Assembly: GCA_023664625.1 (NCBI GenBank)
Contig: JAMPFD010000003.1
Location: forward strand, 42,384-106,383
Direction of reading: 5' to 3'
Length of the DNA: 64,000 nt
DNA from: Bacillota bacterium
GTDB lineage: Bacteria; Bacteroidota; Bacteroidia; Bacteroidales; Bacteroidaceae
The translations under genes were made by a program, and so were the position numbers. Below, piece after piece: positions 1 through 9,584 of the stretch (positions are counted from its first letter, which is position 1; every line of letters begins with the position of its first letter). A model generated the notes under the pieces. That model saw nothing but the letters and a program-made list of their open reading frames with translations. It was not told where the DNA came from and ran no database searches.

Positions 1-719
1 GGGGAATATCCGAGCATGCGCTTGCGCAGCTCTTCCGAGATATGCCTGTCCTCTTTCCAATAGACGAAGATATTTTCTTCCGTCTGATTCTGTATGATAC
101 GCATCTTTGAATCAGTATAGTTCTGCATCGGTGTGGCACCGTTGCCGAGGATATCAAAGTCATATCTGTCAAGATGGTCCGGCGTAATGTTCATAAGTAC
201 GGAGATGTCGGCACGGAAACTGAACATATTGTCCAACTGGAAAGAACTTATTTCAAGAACATACCAGTCATGGTCTTCCGTAGCAACCTGCATGGCATAT
301 GAGCGTCCGATATTTCCGGCAAGACCTACATCTATGCCGGCCTTGTTCATTATATAATATATGAGGGATGTTGTGGTTGTCTTGCCGTTAGAACCTGTAA
401 TACAGATTGTCTTTCCACGGCTGTAACGGCGTGCAAATTCCAATTCGGAAAGTACGGGAGTTCCCTGCTCAACAAGTTGCCTTACAAGCGGTGATGTATC
501 AGGGATACCGGGACTCTTCACCACTTCCTCAGCATCGAGAATACGGTCAGCGGTGTGCCTTCCTTCCTCCCACTCTATGCCGTTGGCATCAAGAATGGCC
601 TTGTACTTATCCCGGACGGTGCCCATATCAGAAACGAACACCTCATAGCCCTGTTTCTTTGCAAGAATAGCCGTGCCGGCTCCAGACTCTCCGGCTCCAA
701 GTATTGCAATCTTTCCCAT
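1..719 (-). CDS. murD: UDP-N-acetylmuramoyl-L-alanine--D-glutamate ligase (partial, C-terminus outside window)
   Basis: MurD adds D-glutamate to UDP-MurNAc-L-alanine in the cytoplasm during peptidoglycan precursor synthesis. The reading frame starts at an ATG at 719 (MGKIAILGAGESG, a Rossmann-like N-terminus) and runs off the left edge, so about 239 residues are visible. The Mur ligase ATP-binding loop GSNGKTTTT is present near residue 110, followed by NITPDHLDRY, which is the typical Mur ligase middle-domain segment. It lies about 100 bp downstream of mraY on the same strand, as expected for the division and cell-wall cluster. Identification is firm; the C-terminal ligase domain cannot be judged. 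Confidence 0.93.
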   Translation of the reverse strand, partial: MGKIAILGAGESGAGTAILAKKQGYEVFVSDMGTVRDKYKAILDANGIEWEEGRHTADRILDAEEVVKSPGIPDTSPLVRQLVEQGTPVLSELEFARRYSRGKTICITGSNGKTTTTSLIYYIMNKAGIDVGLAGNIGRSYAMQVATEDHDWYVLEISSFQLDNMFSFRADISVLMNITPDHLDRYDFDILGNGATPMQNYTDSKMRIIQNQTEENIFVYWKEDRHISEELRKRMLGYS

Positions 720-817
720 AATCTTCTAAAACTTTACATCGTACATTTCTTTCTCTTCCGCGGCATGGCCGCAAATGGCCGCGGCAAGCTTTTCTCTGCC
801 GTTACATGACCGGAGAA

Positions 818-2080
818 CTATCTTATCTTCAATGTTATTATGGCAAGTGCCGCAAGCAGCACTGTCGTTATCCAGAATCTCGTCGTAATCTTCGACTCCA
901 GCCAACATCCGCGAGGCCAGTTAAGCAAAACCTTTACATCAGGTGCAAGCTGTCCCGGCTGTATGCGGAAAGTGTCATGGATTGGAGCACGCTTGAAAAG
1001 ACGCAGTTTCTTACCACGCTTATTGCCATATTTTGCCACCTGAACCTGCAGCATCACAGAGACACTCTCCATGAAGAATATGAAACAGAGGACAGGAATC
1101 AGCAGTTCCTTGTGGATGATAATCGCCGTGACAGCTATGATTCCGCCGATGGCAAGCGAGCCGGTGTCCCCCATGAATATCTGTGCCGGATATGCATTGT
1201 ACCAAAGGAAACCTGTCAGTGCGCCTATAAAGGCACATAGGAATATCACCAGTTCCTGCGAGCCAGGTACATACATGATGTCAAAATATGACGCAAACGC
1301 AATATTCGATGATACGTATGCCAATATACCAAGTGCCACTCCGATGATTGCGGCATTACCTGAGCACATGCCGTCCATGCCGTCATTGAGATTGGAACCG
1401 TTGGAAACTGCCGTAACGACGATAATTGTCATCAGCACGAACACAGCCCATCCTGCCGCGTTCTTATATTTCCCGCAGAAACTGACGAACCATTTGTAGT
1501 CAAGGTTGTTATCCTTTACGAACGGAATCGTCGTGATTGTGGATTTCACGGGCTCACTCTTGTGCACCACAATCTCCGTGCCCTGCTTCTTCATGGAGAC
1601 ATTCTCACGTATGACGGCATCGGGAGACAGCCAAAGCGTGACACCGACGAAAAGGCCGAGAAGACATTGTCCGATAAGCTTGTACATCGGACGCAGGCCG
1701 TCTTTCGTAACCTTCATCTTTATATAGTCATCAACAAAGCCTATCGCACCGAGCCAGACCGTTGTCACAAGGAGGATTATCATGTAGATATTACGCAGCC
1801 TTCCGAAAAGCAGGCACGGCACAATTATGGCCACGAGTATTATCACCCCGCCCATCGTAGGCACGCCTTTCTTCTGCTGGCCATAAGGATCTATGGATAC
1901 ATCGCGCTGTGTCTCGCTGACATTACGCTTACGCAGCCATTTGATGAAATGCTCACCGAACCAGATACTTATGACGAGTGAGAATATCAGTGCCAAGATT
2001 GCACGGAAGGAAATATAGCTCCACAGATGTGCTCCGTGGAAGCCAAACTGCTCCAGGAAGCGGAAAAGGTAGTATAGCAT
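818..2080 (-). CDS. mraY: Phospho-N-acetylmuramoyl-pentapeptide-transferase
   Basis: MraY transfers phospho-MurNAc-pentapeptide from UDP to undecaprenyl phosphate, making lipid I at the inner membrane. The protein has 420 residues and about ten hydrophobic segments. The N-terminal part carries the family motif KKGVPTMGG followed by GFVDDYIK, which contains the paired catalytic aspartates, and later the NDGMDGM segment and GDTGSLAIGG. The length matches Bacteroidetes MraY, which is longer than the E. coli protein because of an extra loop (residues about 155-195 here). It sits between murE and murD, 27 bp downstream of murE, so it is almost certainly co-transcribed. Confidence 0.96.
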   Translation of the reverse strand: MLYYLFRFLEQFGFHGAHLWSYISFRAILALIFSLVISIWFGEHFIKWLRKRNVSETQRDVSIDPYGQQKKGVPTMGGVIILVAIIVPCLLFGRLRNIYMIILLVTTVWLGAIGFVDDYIKMKVTKDGLRPMYKLIGQCLLGLFVGVTLWLSPDAVIRENVSMKKQGTEIVVHKSEPVKSTITTIPFVKDNNLDYKWFVSFCGKYKNAAGWAVFVLMTIIVVTAVSNGSNLNDGMDGMCSGNAAIIGVALGILAYVSSNIAFASYFDIMYVPGSQELVIFLCAFIGALTGFLWYNAYPAQIFMGDTGSLAIGGIIAVTAIIIHKELLIPVLCFIFFMESVSVMLQVQVAKYGNKRGKKLRLFKRAPIHDTFRIQPGQLAPDVKVLLNWPRGCWLESKITTRFWITTVLLAALAIITLKIR

Positions 2081-2107
2081 ATTTATGTCTACTGTTCTGA
2101 TGGTTAT

Positions 2108-3562
2108 TTACAACATTCCGAAAGCCTTGCGCACTTCCTCACGGTCATCAAAATGGTGCTTTGTCTCACCTACTATCTGATAGTCCTCATGCCCCTTCCC
2201 GGCAATGAGAACGACATCTCCAGGCACAGCCAGGGCTATTGCCGTCCGTATGGCCTGACGGCGGTCAGTGATACGTAGGACACTCTTCATCTGCTCTGCA
2301 TCAAGTCCTGCCTCCATATCGTCCAGGATCATCTCCGGATCTTCCTTTCGCGGATTGTCAGAAGTAAGGATAACCTTGTCACTCTGACGTACCGCCTCCT
2401 GCGCCATGACCGGACGCTTGCCCTTGTCACGGTTACCGCCGCAGCCACAGACGGTTATCACATGCCCTTTCCCATTCAGTACTTCGTGAATGGCTTTCAG
2501 CACATTATCTATCGCATCAGGAGTATGCGCATAGTCGACAACGGCAGTCACACCCTCCTTGGAACGGACAGGCTCAAGTCTTCCTGCAACACTCTTCAGT
2601 GTGGAGAGCACAAGGAGCACGTCTTCCTCTTTCTTTCCAAGCATCAATGCAGCACCATAAACAGCGAGCAGGTTTGAGACATTGAACTTACCTATGAACT
2701 GTACGGCGACCTCCTTCCCGTTGATTTCAAGAAGCATGCCCTCGAAATGGCATTCAAGGATACGTGCCTTGAAGTCCGCCATGCCACGGGTGCTGTATGT
2801 CTTCACCACCGCTTTGGTGTTCTGTGTCATCACCATGCCGTTCTTATCGTCGGCATTGGTGATTGCAAAAGCTCCCTTCGGCATGCTGTCGAAGAAGAGT
2901 TTCTTCGCATCACGATAGTTTTCAAACGTTCCATGGTAATCCAGATGGTCACGGGTAAGGTTTGTGAACAGTCCTCCGGCAAACTCCAGCCCTCCGATGC
3001 GCTGCTGGACAATGGCATGACTTGAGCATTCCATGAAAGCATATTCACATCCCGCTTCCACCATACGTGCCAGAAGGCGGTTCAATTCTATCGGGTCAGG
3101 CGTAGTGTGCGATGCTTCAACAGCCTCATCCTCTATATAATTGCACACCGTGGAGAGCAGGCCGCACTTATGGCCCATCCTGCGGAACATATTATATAAT
3201 AAGGTGGCGATAGTCGTCTTGCCGTTTGTTCCTGTCACACCGACAAGCTTCAGCTTCCGCGACGGGTCTCCATAGAATGTCGTGGCGGCAGGACCAACTG
3301 CACTCTCACATGACTCCACCTGGATATATGCCACATTAGCATCAACATTTTCAGGAAGATCCTCACACACAACAGCCACGGCTCCGAGTTCTATGGCTTT
3401 CCTGATGAACCTGTGCCCGTCAACCTGCGTGCCCTTCATCGCTACGAAGATCTGACCCGGCTGTATCTGCCGGCTGTCAATATTGATTCCTGTTATATCC
3501 TTGTCAGTGTCGCCTACTGTCTTCAGTACGCTGACTCTCTTGATGATGTCCGATAGTTTCAT
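2108..3562 (-). CDS. murE: UDP-MurNAc-L-Ala-D-Glu:meso-diaminopimelate ligase
   Basis: MurE adds the third stem-peptide residue to UDP-MurNAc-Ala-Glu. The 484-residue protein shows the Mur ligase ATP loop GTNGKTT at residues 111-117, the segment [13 protein letters not shown] in the central domain, and DNPRKEDPE in the C-terminal domain. The DNPR motif is the known signature of ligases that use meso-diaminopimelate rather than lysine, so the cell wall should contain meso-DAP. It follows ftsI with an 85-bp gap and precedes mraY in the same direction. Confidence 0.96.
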   Translation of the reverse strand: MKLSDIIKRVSVLKTVGDTDKDITGINIDSRQIQPGQIFVAMKGTQVDGHRFIRKAIELGAVAVVCEDLPENVDANVAYIQVESCESAVGPAATTFYGDPSRKLKLVGVTGTNGKTTIATLLYNMFRRMGHKCGLLSTVCNYIEDEAVEASHTTPDPIELNRLLARMVEAGCEYAFMECSSHAIVQQRIGGLEFAGGLFTNLTRDHLDYHGTFENYRDAKKLFFDSMPKGAFAITNADDKNGMVMTQNTKAVVKTYSTRGMADFKARILECHFEGMLLEINGKEVAVQFIGKFNVSNLLAVYGAALMLGKKEEDVLLVLSTLKSVAGRLEPVRSKEGVTAVVDYAHTPDAIDNVLKAIHEVLNGKGHVITVCGCGGNRDKGKRPVMAQEAVRQSDKVILTSDNPRKEDPEMILDDMEAGLDAEQMKSVLRITDRRQAIRTAIALAVPGDVVLIAGKGHEDYQIVGETKHHFDDREEVRKAFGML

Positions 3563-3647
3563 GATAACATATTATAAATACTGTATGTCTATATCTGTGC
3601 AAATCCAAGATTTGCTCTGTTCATTCCCGCCGTTCCTGCTCATGGCG

Positions 3648-5831
3648 TCAGTCGAGTTCCAGGGAAATCTTCATACCCTTCTTTATCTTTGTATTAGGTG
3701 CGATACTCTGTTTGTGCACCTTGCCCCTTCCTGTTATATGCACCTTCACGCCCCTGCTCTCCATAAGATAGACGGCATCTCTTGCCCCCATTCCAATCAC
3801 GTCAGGGACAAAATGCTTTGACGGCGCACCGCCTTTTACAAGACTTACAGAGGCTGCGTTCTTCTTTGCCGTGCCCCATATAGGGTTTCCCGTGGCATAA
3901 GAGCCATTCCATCCTCCGCCCGTCTTCATTCCGAGACGCTTCAGGACATAGTCCGCAGCAAGAATATTGCCTCTCTTGACATCAGGGACAAGCACCGAGG
4001 AGGAATCGCGTGCTGTAAGGTGATCACGTTTCAGCTGCTGTGCCATGATACCTTCGGCAACATTATGGAACACCACTCCGCACATTCCGCCACCGGAAGC
4101 AGGGAGTCCGGTCTTCTTGAGACAGACGATGCAGGTGTACTGCGGATTATCATAAGGAAAGTATCCGCAGAATGACAGCCAGTAGCGCACTGTTCCTGAC
4201 TTATACGAACCGTGCTGGTCGGCAATCTGAGCCGTCCCGGTCTTGCCTGCCACACGGAAGGACTTACTGCCGGCTTTTTTACCGAGACCTCTTGAAACCA
4301 CACCTTCCAGTATTGCCTGTATCTTGTTCAGAGCCTCCTTGTTCTTATATGTCTTTTCAATGAGGCATACCGGCGGGAACTCCTTCACGGTTTTTCCGTC
4401 CTTGACAATCTCCTTCACAAAGCGCGGCTGCATGAAGCGCCCATTATTGGCAATGGAGTTATAGAACGCCACGGTGAATATCGGCGGTATCTGTGTCTCG
4501 TAGCCTATGGACATCCACGGCAAGGTTGTCTTTGCCCAATTGAGGTACTGTCCTTTTTTCTTTGCAGGTATCGGTTTACGGATGATGGCATGCTTCTGCG
4601 CTCCAGGGAACGGCAGGTCAAAGTCTATGCCGAGACCGAGACTGTGGATTTTCTCCACAAACTTCTCCGGATGGTCATGATAGAGTCCTCTGTCAATAAG
4701 ACGGCTGACACCGATATTGCTGCTGTAGTGCAGCACCTGTGGCACTGTCAGCACCCCATAGCCGCCACGACGCCAGTTATGGTCGCGCATCTCTCTGCCA
4801 TACATCGGCCACACGCCGCCGCCTGTATCAATGTTGTATGCCGCCGTCGTGTCAATCAGTCCGTCATCAAGAGCCGCGAAGATTGAAGCAGTCTTGAATA
4901 CGGAGCCGGGTTCGACAAGGTCAGAGACGGCATTGTTCTTCACCTCTCTGTAATAGTAATTGCCATTTCTGTCCGTAAGGCGTGCCATATTGACAAGAGC
5001 CTTGATGTCTCCCGTCTTGACCTCCATGACAATCACCACGCCAAGCTCACCGTTGACCTCTTTCATCTCTTCCACCATGGCATGTTCGGCAAGGTCCTGA
5101 ATATTGACATCAAGCGTAGTGACTATGTCCGCGCCGTCAACCGGTTCCTTCACCATTATGTCAAGATACTTGTTAAGCACCTTGCGGCGGTTTATGAGGC
5201 CTTTCTCTCCGCGGAGGACGGAATCATAGTACAGTTCAAGTCCGCAACGTGCAGAGTCTTTCATGCCGTACATCTCACCTATTGTCCTTGAAGCCAGAAG
5301 CCCGTTAGGACGTGTCCTGGCATTGAATTCCTCACAGTTGAAGCCGCTGCGGTATCTCGGCAGACGGAAAATAGGCAGCTGGCGTACCTCACAGAACACA
5401 TCGTAACTGACACGCTTGTTGACGATTCTCCAGTAACGGCTCTGCTTTTCCTTTCCTTCACGCAGATGCCTGCGGAAATCCTCCGCCGACTGCTGAGGGA
5501 ATATCTGGCTCAGGCCCTGGCATATAGAGTCTTCCTTCTCCGCCCAGAGCGTATCGGTCTCCGTCTCGTGCATTGTCTTGAAGTCAACGAAAAGCATATA
5601 CTCCGGCAGACTCGACGCAAGCAGCTGGTTGTCGGCACTGAGTATGTTGCCCCTGGTAGGATTGACAGGCACACTGTCCGCCTTCAGGCGGTCGGACACC
5701 CGAATCCAGTAGTCACGCTTCACAGTCATGATATAGCCTGCACGACAGACTATCACCACTGCCACCAGAAGCATTACCCAAGCGAGTATGCGATAGCGCA
5801 ACAACGAGGCTCTATAGTCAAATTTGCTCAT
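3648..5831 (-). CDS. ftsI: Division transpeptidase (class B penicillin-binding protein) with PASTA domain
   Basis: This is the septal peptidoglycan transpeptidase that cross-links stem peptides and is the target of beta-lactams. The 727-residue protein has one N-terminal membrane segment (about residues 13-35), a dimerisation domain starting near NPTRGNIL, and the three active-site motifs SVFK (310-313, catalytic Ser310), SSN (370-372) and KTGT (530-533). The C-terminus carries a PASTA domain (about 668-727, KHFVPDVIGMGARDAV) and a weaker PASTA-like stretch from about 628. PASTA tails are usual in Bacteroidetes FtsI and absent from the E. coli protein. It lies between ftsL and murE in the division cluster. 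Confidence 0.94.
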   Translation of the reverse strand: MSKFDYRASLLRYRILAWVMLLVAVVIVCRAGYIMTVKRDYWIRVSDRLKADSVPVNPTRGNILSADNQLLASSLPEYMLFVDFKTMHETETDTLWAEKEDSICQGLSQIFPQQSAEDFRRHLREGKEKQSRYWRIVNKRVSYDVFCEVRQLPIFRLPRYRSGFNCEEFNARTRPNGLLASRTIGEMYGMKDSARCGLELYYDSVLRGEKGLINRRKVLNKYLDIMVKEPVDGADIVTTLDVNIQDLAEHAMVEEMKEVNGELGVVIVMEVKTGDIKALVNMARLTDRNGNYYYREVKNNAVSDLVEPGSVFKTASIFAALDDGLIDTTAAYNIDTGGGVWPMYGREMRDHNWRRGGYGVLTVPQVLHYSSNIGVSRLIDRGLYHDHPEKFVEKIHSLGLGIDFDLPFPGAQKHAIIRKPIPAKKKGQYLNWAKTTLPWMSIGYETQIPPIFTVAFYNSIANNGRFMQPRFVKEIVKDGKTVKEFPPVCLIEKTYKNKEALNKIQAILEGVVSRGLGKKAGSKSFRVAGKTGTAQIADQHGSYKSGTVRYWLSFCGYFPYDNPQYTCIVCLKKTGLPASGGGMCGVVFHNVAEGIMAQQLKRDHLTARDSSSVLVPDVKRGNILAADYVLKRLGMKTGGGWNGSYATGNPIWGTAKKNAASVSLVKGGAPSKHFVPDVIGMGARDAVYLMESRGVKVHITGRGKVHKQSIAPNTKIKKGMKISLELD

Positions 5832-5986
5832 TTTATGTTATTCTCTGCTTGTATGAGTGAAAAATAAATGTATGAAGGATGGTAGTCATAAGGAAGTAAC
5901 TCACGGCATGTCCTGAAATAATTTCTGCCATACCGCGGATTTCTCCGCCACCCCCTGTGCAACCGTCAGGATTCGCTGCAACGGTC

Positions 5987-6520
5987 TCATTGTTCAGGAA
6001 CCTGTACGATAAAAGGCGGCTGGTCCGCAATATGCAGGGTACTGTCACGGTTCTCCTTCAGGCGTTCGACGACATGGCTCTGTCTTGATATTTCCGTAAG
6101 ACGGCTTGACGTGGAGAGAGCCTTGTATTTCACATCTGTAAGCTCTTTCTTCAGCTTGTCTATTTCCAACAGGCTCTTCTGACAGCTGTAGCGGTTGGAT
6201 ATATAAAACACGACAAAGCATGCTATGAGAAGCATCAGCCATACCTGACGTCTCAGTATCTGCGCCGTAAAGAAATCGCCGCCGAGAATCTTTATTACCG
6301 ATATGTCATGCCCATGCCCTGTATCTTCCTCATGAATTTGACTTTCCAAAGCCTCCCGGAACGTCTCTTCCTGCTTCTGCGGCTCGGCAACCTCGGCACT
6401 GCCGTCTCCTGTTTCATGTACTTCCGCGGCACCGCCATTTCCTGCTGTAACGGGAGCCGTCACGGCATCAGGAGAACCAAGTTCCTCCTCGTTGGTTATT
6501 ATGAGTTCGTCGTCTTTCAT
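5987..6520 (-). CDS. ftsL: FtsL-like cell division protein
   Basis: FtsL is a small bitopic divisome protein that partners FtsQ/FtsB and helps activate septal synthesis. The call rests on position and architecture: 177 residues, an acidic cytoplasmic N-terminal region of about 85 residues, one membrane helix (about 94-112, VWLMLLIACFVVFYISN) and a short periplasmic coiled coil with heptads (LLEIDKLKKELTDVKYKALS). Its start overlaps the rsmH stop by four bases (ATGA), which implies translational coupling. A gap of about 155 bp separates it from ftsI, and I see nothing recognisable there. Sequence conservation in this family is low, so the symbol depends largely on context. Confidence 0.85.
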   Translation of the reverse strand: MKDDELIITNEEELGSPDAVTAPVTAGNGGAAEVHETGDGSAEVAEPQKQEETFREALESQIHEEDTGHGHDISVIKILGGDFFTAQILRRQVWLMLLIACFVVFYISNRYSCQKSLLEIDKLKKELTDVKYKALSTSSRLTEISRQSHVVERLKENRDSTLHIADQPPFIVQVPEQ

Positions 6521-7461
6521 CTTTTTTCTGCGATACGCAGTTTAGCGCTGCGGCTTCTTGGATTATCCTTCTGTTCTTCTTCCGACGGCACGACAGGTTT
6601 TCCTGACACCAGAGTGTAAGGCGTACTTACACGTCCGAAGAAGTCCTGCTCACGTTTTCCCTCGACATTTCCTGTCTTCATTATGTTCTTCACCATACGG
6701 TCTTCGAGGGAATGGTAGGTTATCACGGACAGCCTTCCTCCGGGACGGAGAACCTCACCGGCGGCGAGAAGCATTTCCCTGAGGGCATCCATCTCGTGAT
6801 TCACCTCTATGCGGAGGGCCTGAAACAGGCGGGTGACATCCTTTTTCTCGCGTTCTTTCGGAAAACATCTCTGAGTCGCGGCGAGCAAGTCATGAGTAGT
6901 GACAATGGGCTTCTCCGCCCTTGCCCTGACAATGTTTGACGCTATCTTACGCGACTGTTTCAGTTCTCCGTAAAGATAAATGACGTCCGCAAGCCTTTCC
7001 TCCTCATACTCATTGACAACATCTGCGGCCGTCCTTCCCCCGCGCTTGTTCATACGCATGTCCAAAGGTGCGTCAAAACGGAAAGAGAAACCGCGGCTCT
7101 CATCATCAAAATGATGACTTGAGACGCCGAGGTCGGCAAGAATACCGTCCACGCCGTCCACGCCGTAATATCTCATCCAGTTTTTCAGATAGCGGAAATT
7201 CGAGCGTACGAAAGTCCAGCGGGCATCACCGGCAAGCCTTGTTCCGTCCTCCCGCGTCACTTCCGCATTGTTCTCCGCATCGGCATCCTGGTCAAACGAG
7301 AACAGCCTTCCGCTTTTGTCCATACGGGACAGCACTTCTCTCGAATGCCCTCCGCCGCCGAATGTCACGTCGACGTACACACCGCCCTTGCCGACGGCAA
7401 GACCATCGACACTCTCCTTTAGGAGAACCGGCACATGATATGTATGATTATCGTTCTGCAA
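6517..7461 (-). CDS. rsmH: 16S rRNA (cytosine(1402)-N(4))-methyltransferase RsmH
   Basis: RsmH methylates N4 of C1402 in 16S rRNA using S-adenosylmethionine. The sequence has HVPVLLKESVDGL at the N-terminus, the SAM-binding loop VDVTFGGGGHSR, DGILADLGVSSHHFDD, and the C-terminal KPVVPSEEEQKDNPRSRSAKLR tail that defines the family. No ATG is available in frame near the N-terminus. I chose the TTG at 7461, giving MQNDNHTYHVPV and 314 residues, because the alternative TTG at 7473 lies inside the -7 box. The gene heads the division cluster; mraZ, which usually precedes it, is not found between here and the divergent acyltransferase gene. Confidence 0.92.
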   Translation of the reverse strand: MQNDNHTYHVPVLLKESVDGLAVGKGGVYVDVTFGGGGHSREVLSRMDKSGRLFSFDQDADAENNAEVTREDGTRLAGDARWTFVRSNFRYLKNWMRYYGVDGVDGILADLGVSSHHFDDESRGFSFRFDAPLDMRMNKRGGRTAADVVNEYEEERLADVIYLYGELKQSRKIASNIVRARAEKPIVTTHDLLAATQRCFPKEREKKDVTRLFQALRIEVNHEMDALREMLLAAGEVLRPGGRLSVITYHSLEDRMVKNIMKTGNVEGKREQDFFGRVSTPYTLVSGKPVVPSEEEQKDNPRSRSAKLRIAEKR

Positions 7462-7470
7462 TTTTGCGTA

Positions 7471-7478
7471 CAAAGTTA
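7471..7478 (-). promoter_or_regulatory. -7 box (TAACTTTG) for rsmH and the division cluster
   Basis: The minus strand reads TAACTTTG, matching the Bacteroidetes -7 consensus TAnnTTTG. Transcription would begin only a few bases before the TTG start codon at 7461, so the message would be nearly leaderless. Confidence 0.55.
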
Positions 7479-7592
7479 CGAAAATTTCTCTACATCACAC
7501 CATTTTTACACAAACTTTTTCGTAAAAATATTTTCTTTCTTAAAATATGTGTTTTTTTTACCCTAAAAGAGAAAAATGTAAAATAATATCAT

Positions 7593-7600
7593 TACCTTTG
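7593..7600 (+). promoter_or_regulatory. -7 box (TACCTTTG) for the acyltransferase pair
   Basis: TACCTTTG followed by C matches the Bacteroidetes -7 consensus. It lies 15 bp before the ATG at 7616. It rules out the in-frame ATG at 7547, which would lie upstream of the transcript start. Confidence 0.6.
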
Positions 7601-7615
7601 CAAAGCATTATACGT

Positions 7616-8434
7616 ATGGAGAAAACCATTGACATAGACAGCTTGCTGAGAAGCAAAATGGGGGACAGGGCGAACCTGTTGCCACGCTGGTCCGTAAGCT
7701 GGCTTAAGCGAATCCTCCACGAAGACGAGGTCAACCGTTTCCTTTGGGAACACCGCAATGAGCAAGGCGTGCCATGGCTCCAAAGCTGCGTGGAGTATCT
7801 CGGCATGGACCTTAAAGTCGAAGGACTGGACAATCTTCCGCCCGCTGATGACGGACGGAAGTATACTTTTGTGTCCAACCACCCTCTCGGAGGGATTGAC
7901 GGAGTGGCTCTCGGAGCACTGATAGGCAGACATTACAACGGCAATTTCTCCTATCTCGTACGCGATGAGCTGATGTTCCTCCCGGGACTTGCACCGCTCT
8001 GCATACCGATCAACAAGACAGGAAAGCAGAGCAGGGCTTTCCCTGCAATGGTGGAAGCAGGGTTCGCATCGGACAAGCACATGCTCATGTTCCCTGCGGG
8101 ACTGTGCTCACGACGCCAAAAGGACGGAACGATACGCGACATCGCATGGACAAAGACCTTCGTAGCAAAATCCGTGGAGACCCGCCGCGACATCATCCCC
8201 ATACATTTCGGAGGACAGAACTCTGACAAGTTCTACCGCATTGCCAACATCTGCAAAGCCCTGCACATCAAGTTCAACATAGCAATGCTCTTCCTCGTGG
8301 ACGAAATGTACAAGAACCGTAACAGAACTTTCCGAATAAGCATAGGGAAGCCCATACCCTGGCAGTCACTGGACAAATCAAAAACTCCGATGGAATGGGC
8401 AAAAACAATACAAGACACAGTTTACTCCCTGTAA
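7616..8434 (+). CDS. glsA: Lysophospholipid-type O-acyltransferase, probable glycine lipid synthesis (GlsA-like)
   Basis: The 272-residue protein belongs to the PlsC-like acyltransferase superfamily and has no membrane anchor. It has the histidine motif NHPLGGIDG (His89, Asp95) and FPAG (159-162), which stand for blocks I and III of these enzymes. The spacing between His and Asp is one residue longer than in classical PlsC, as in the OlsA/GlsA-type group. It is followed 106 bp downstream by a GNAT-type N-acyltransferase. In Bacteroides such a pair, GlsB then GlsA, makes N-acyl-glycine and then O-acylates it to give glycine lipids. The product here is inferred from that pairing; an ornithine or other amino acid cannot be excluded. 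The start is ATG 7616, fixed by the promoter. Confidence 0.8.
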   Translation: MEKTIDIDSLLRSKMGDRANLLPRWSVSWLKRILHEDEVNRFLWEHRNEQGVPWLQSCVEYLGMDLKVEGLDNLPPADDGRKYTFVSNHPLGGIDGVALGALIGRHYNGNFSYLVRDELMFLPGLAPLCIPINKTGKQSRAFPAMVEAGFASDKHMLMFPAGLCSRRQKDGTIRDIAWTKTFVAKSVETRRDIIPIHFGGQNSDKFYRIANICKALHIKFNIAMLFLVDEMYKNRNRTFRISIGKPIPWQSLDKSKTPMEWAKTIQDTVYSL

Positions 8435-8469
8435 AAAAAACGTACGATATTTCCCTAACCGGAATGTCA

Positions 8470-8540
8470 TCAGCCTAAAACCTACAACCATACATACACA
8501 ACCGTAAAACCGCATAACCATACAACCATAAAACCTCAAT
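8470..8540 (+). repeat. AACC-type short repeats in the leader of the N-acyltransferase gene
   Basis: The 70 bases before the ATG consist largely of loosely repeated 8-10-nt words such as ACAACCATA, ACAACCGTA and ATAAAACC. The strand is nearly devoid of G. Comparable runs precede the starts of the dus gene, recO and the AraC gene in this window. Confidence 0.6.
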
Positions 8541-9566
8541 ATGGAACAGCCAATAATTCCACCAGTACCCAAAGAACTGCTGAAAAGCGAACTGACAGAG
8601 GATCGCCAGTTGCGTCTGACAAACAAAAGCCACAACAGGATATATATCATCACCGCGCACAACGCCCCTAACACCATGCGTGAAATAGGACGGCTGCGCG
8701 AGGAGGCTTTTCGTGCGGCAGGTGGTGGAACCGGCAAGGAATGCGACATCGACGAGTTCGACATCTGCGAGAACTGCTATAAACAGCTCATCGTGTGGAA
8801 CCCTGAAGAAGAGGAGATTATCGGCGGATACAGGTATCTGGAAGGAGAAGACTGGGAAATGGACGAGAACGGACAGCCGGTGCTGGCAACAAGCCACATG
8901 TTCCATTTCTCCGAGAAGTTCCTGCGGGAATACAAAGACCGGACGGTGGAACTGGGACGGTCGTTCGTCACCCTCGGCTACCAAAGCTCCGAGAAGGGAG
9001 CCAAGAGCATCTTTGCCCTTGACAACCTGTGGGACGGACTCGGAGCCATCACCGTGGTGAACCCGAAACTGAAGTATTACTTCGGGAAAATGACGATGTA
9101 TCCTTCATACATACGCCGCGGAAGAGACATGATTCTTTACTTCCTGAAACAGTTCTTCGGCGACAGGGAGGAGTTGATTTTACCGATAAAACCGCTGAAA
9201 ACGGACACTCCGGACTCTGAATTCGAGAATCTTTTCAATGCTCCGACATTCAAGGAGAACTACAGGATACTTAACCGCGAGATACGTGCCTTGGGATACA
9301 ACATTCCTCCGCTCATCAACGCTTACATGAATCTCTCGCCTACAATGAAACTTTTCGGCACTGCCATAAACTATGGATTCGGGGATGTTGAGGAGACAGG
9401 CATACTCATTGCCGTTGACGAAATATTCGAACAGAAGCGCGTAAGGCATATAGACTCCTTCATAAAGGACAATCCCGAATGCCGCACCATTACCTCCGGT
9501 GCCAACAAGGTTATCTACAAGGACAGCACTTCACTGCGGGGTGAGGACTTCAGTGAGGTGGAATAA
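8541..9566 (+). CDS. glsB: GNAT-fold N-acyltransferase, probable glycine lipid synthesis (GlsB-like)
   Basis: The 341-residue protein resembles the OlsB/GlsB acyl-ACP-dependent N-acyltransferases. It has REIGRLREEAFRAAGGGTG near residues 45-65, EEIIGGYRYL and VELGRSFV, which are typical segments of this group (the last holds the conserved ELGRSFV core). A further C-terminal region of about 150 residues follows the GNAT fold. It forms an operon with the O-acyltransferase upstream and ends in a strong hairpin terminator at 9585-9634. Expected activity is N-acylation of glycine with a 3-hydroxy fatty acid; the amino acid substrate is an inference. Confidence 0.8.
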   Translation: MEQPIIPPVPKELLKSELTEDRQLRLTNKSHNRIYIITAHNAPNTMREIGRLREEAFRAAGGGTGKECDIDEFDICENCYKQLIVWNPEEEEIIGGYRYLEGEDWEMDENGQPVLATSHMFHFSEKFLREYKDRTVELGRSFVTLGYQSSEKGAKSIFALDNLWDGLGAITVVNPKLKYYFGKMTMYPSYIRRGRDMILYFLKQFFGDREELILPIKPLKTDTPDSEFENLFNAPTFKENYRILNREIRALGYNIPPLINAYMNLSPTMKLFGTAINYGFGDVEETGILIAVDEIFEQKRVRHIDSFIKDNPECRTITSGANKVIYKDSTSLRGEDFSEVE

Positions 9567-9584
9567 ACATATATGAAACAACAT

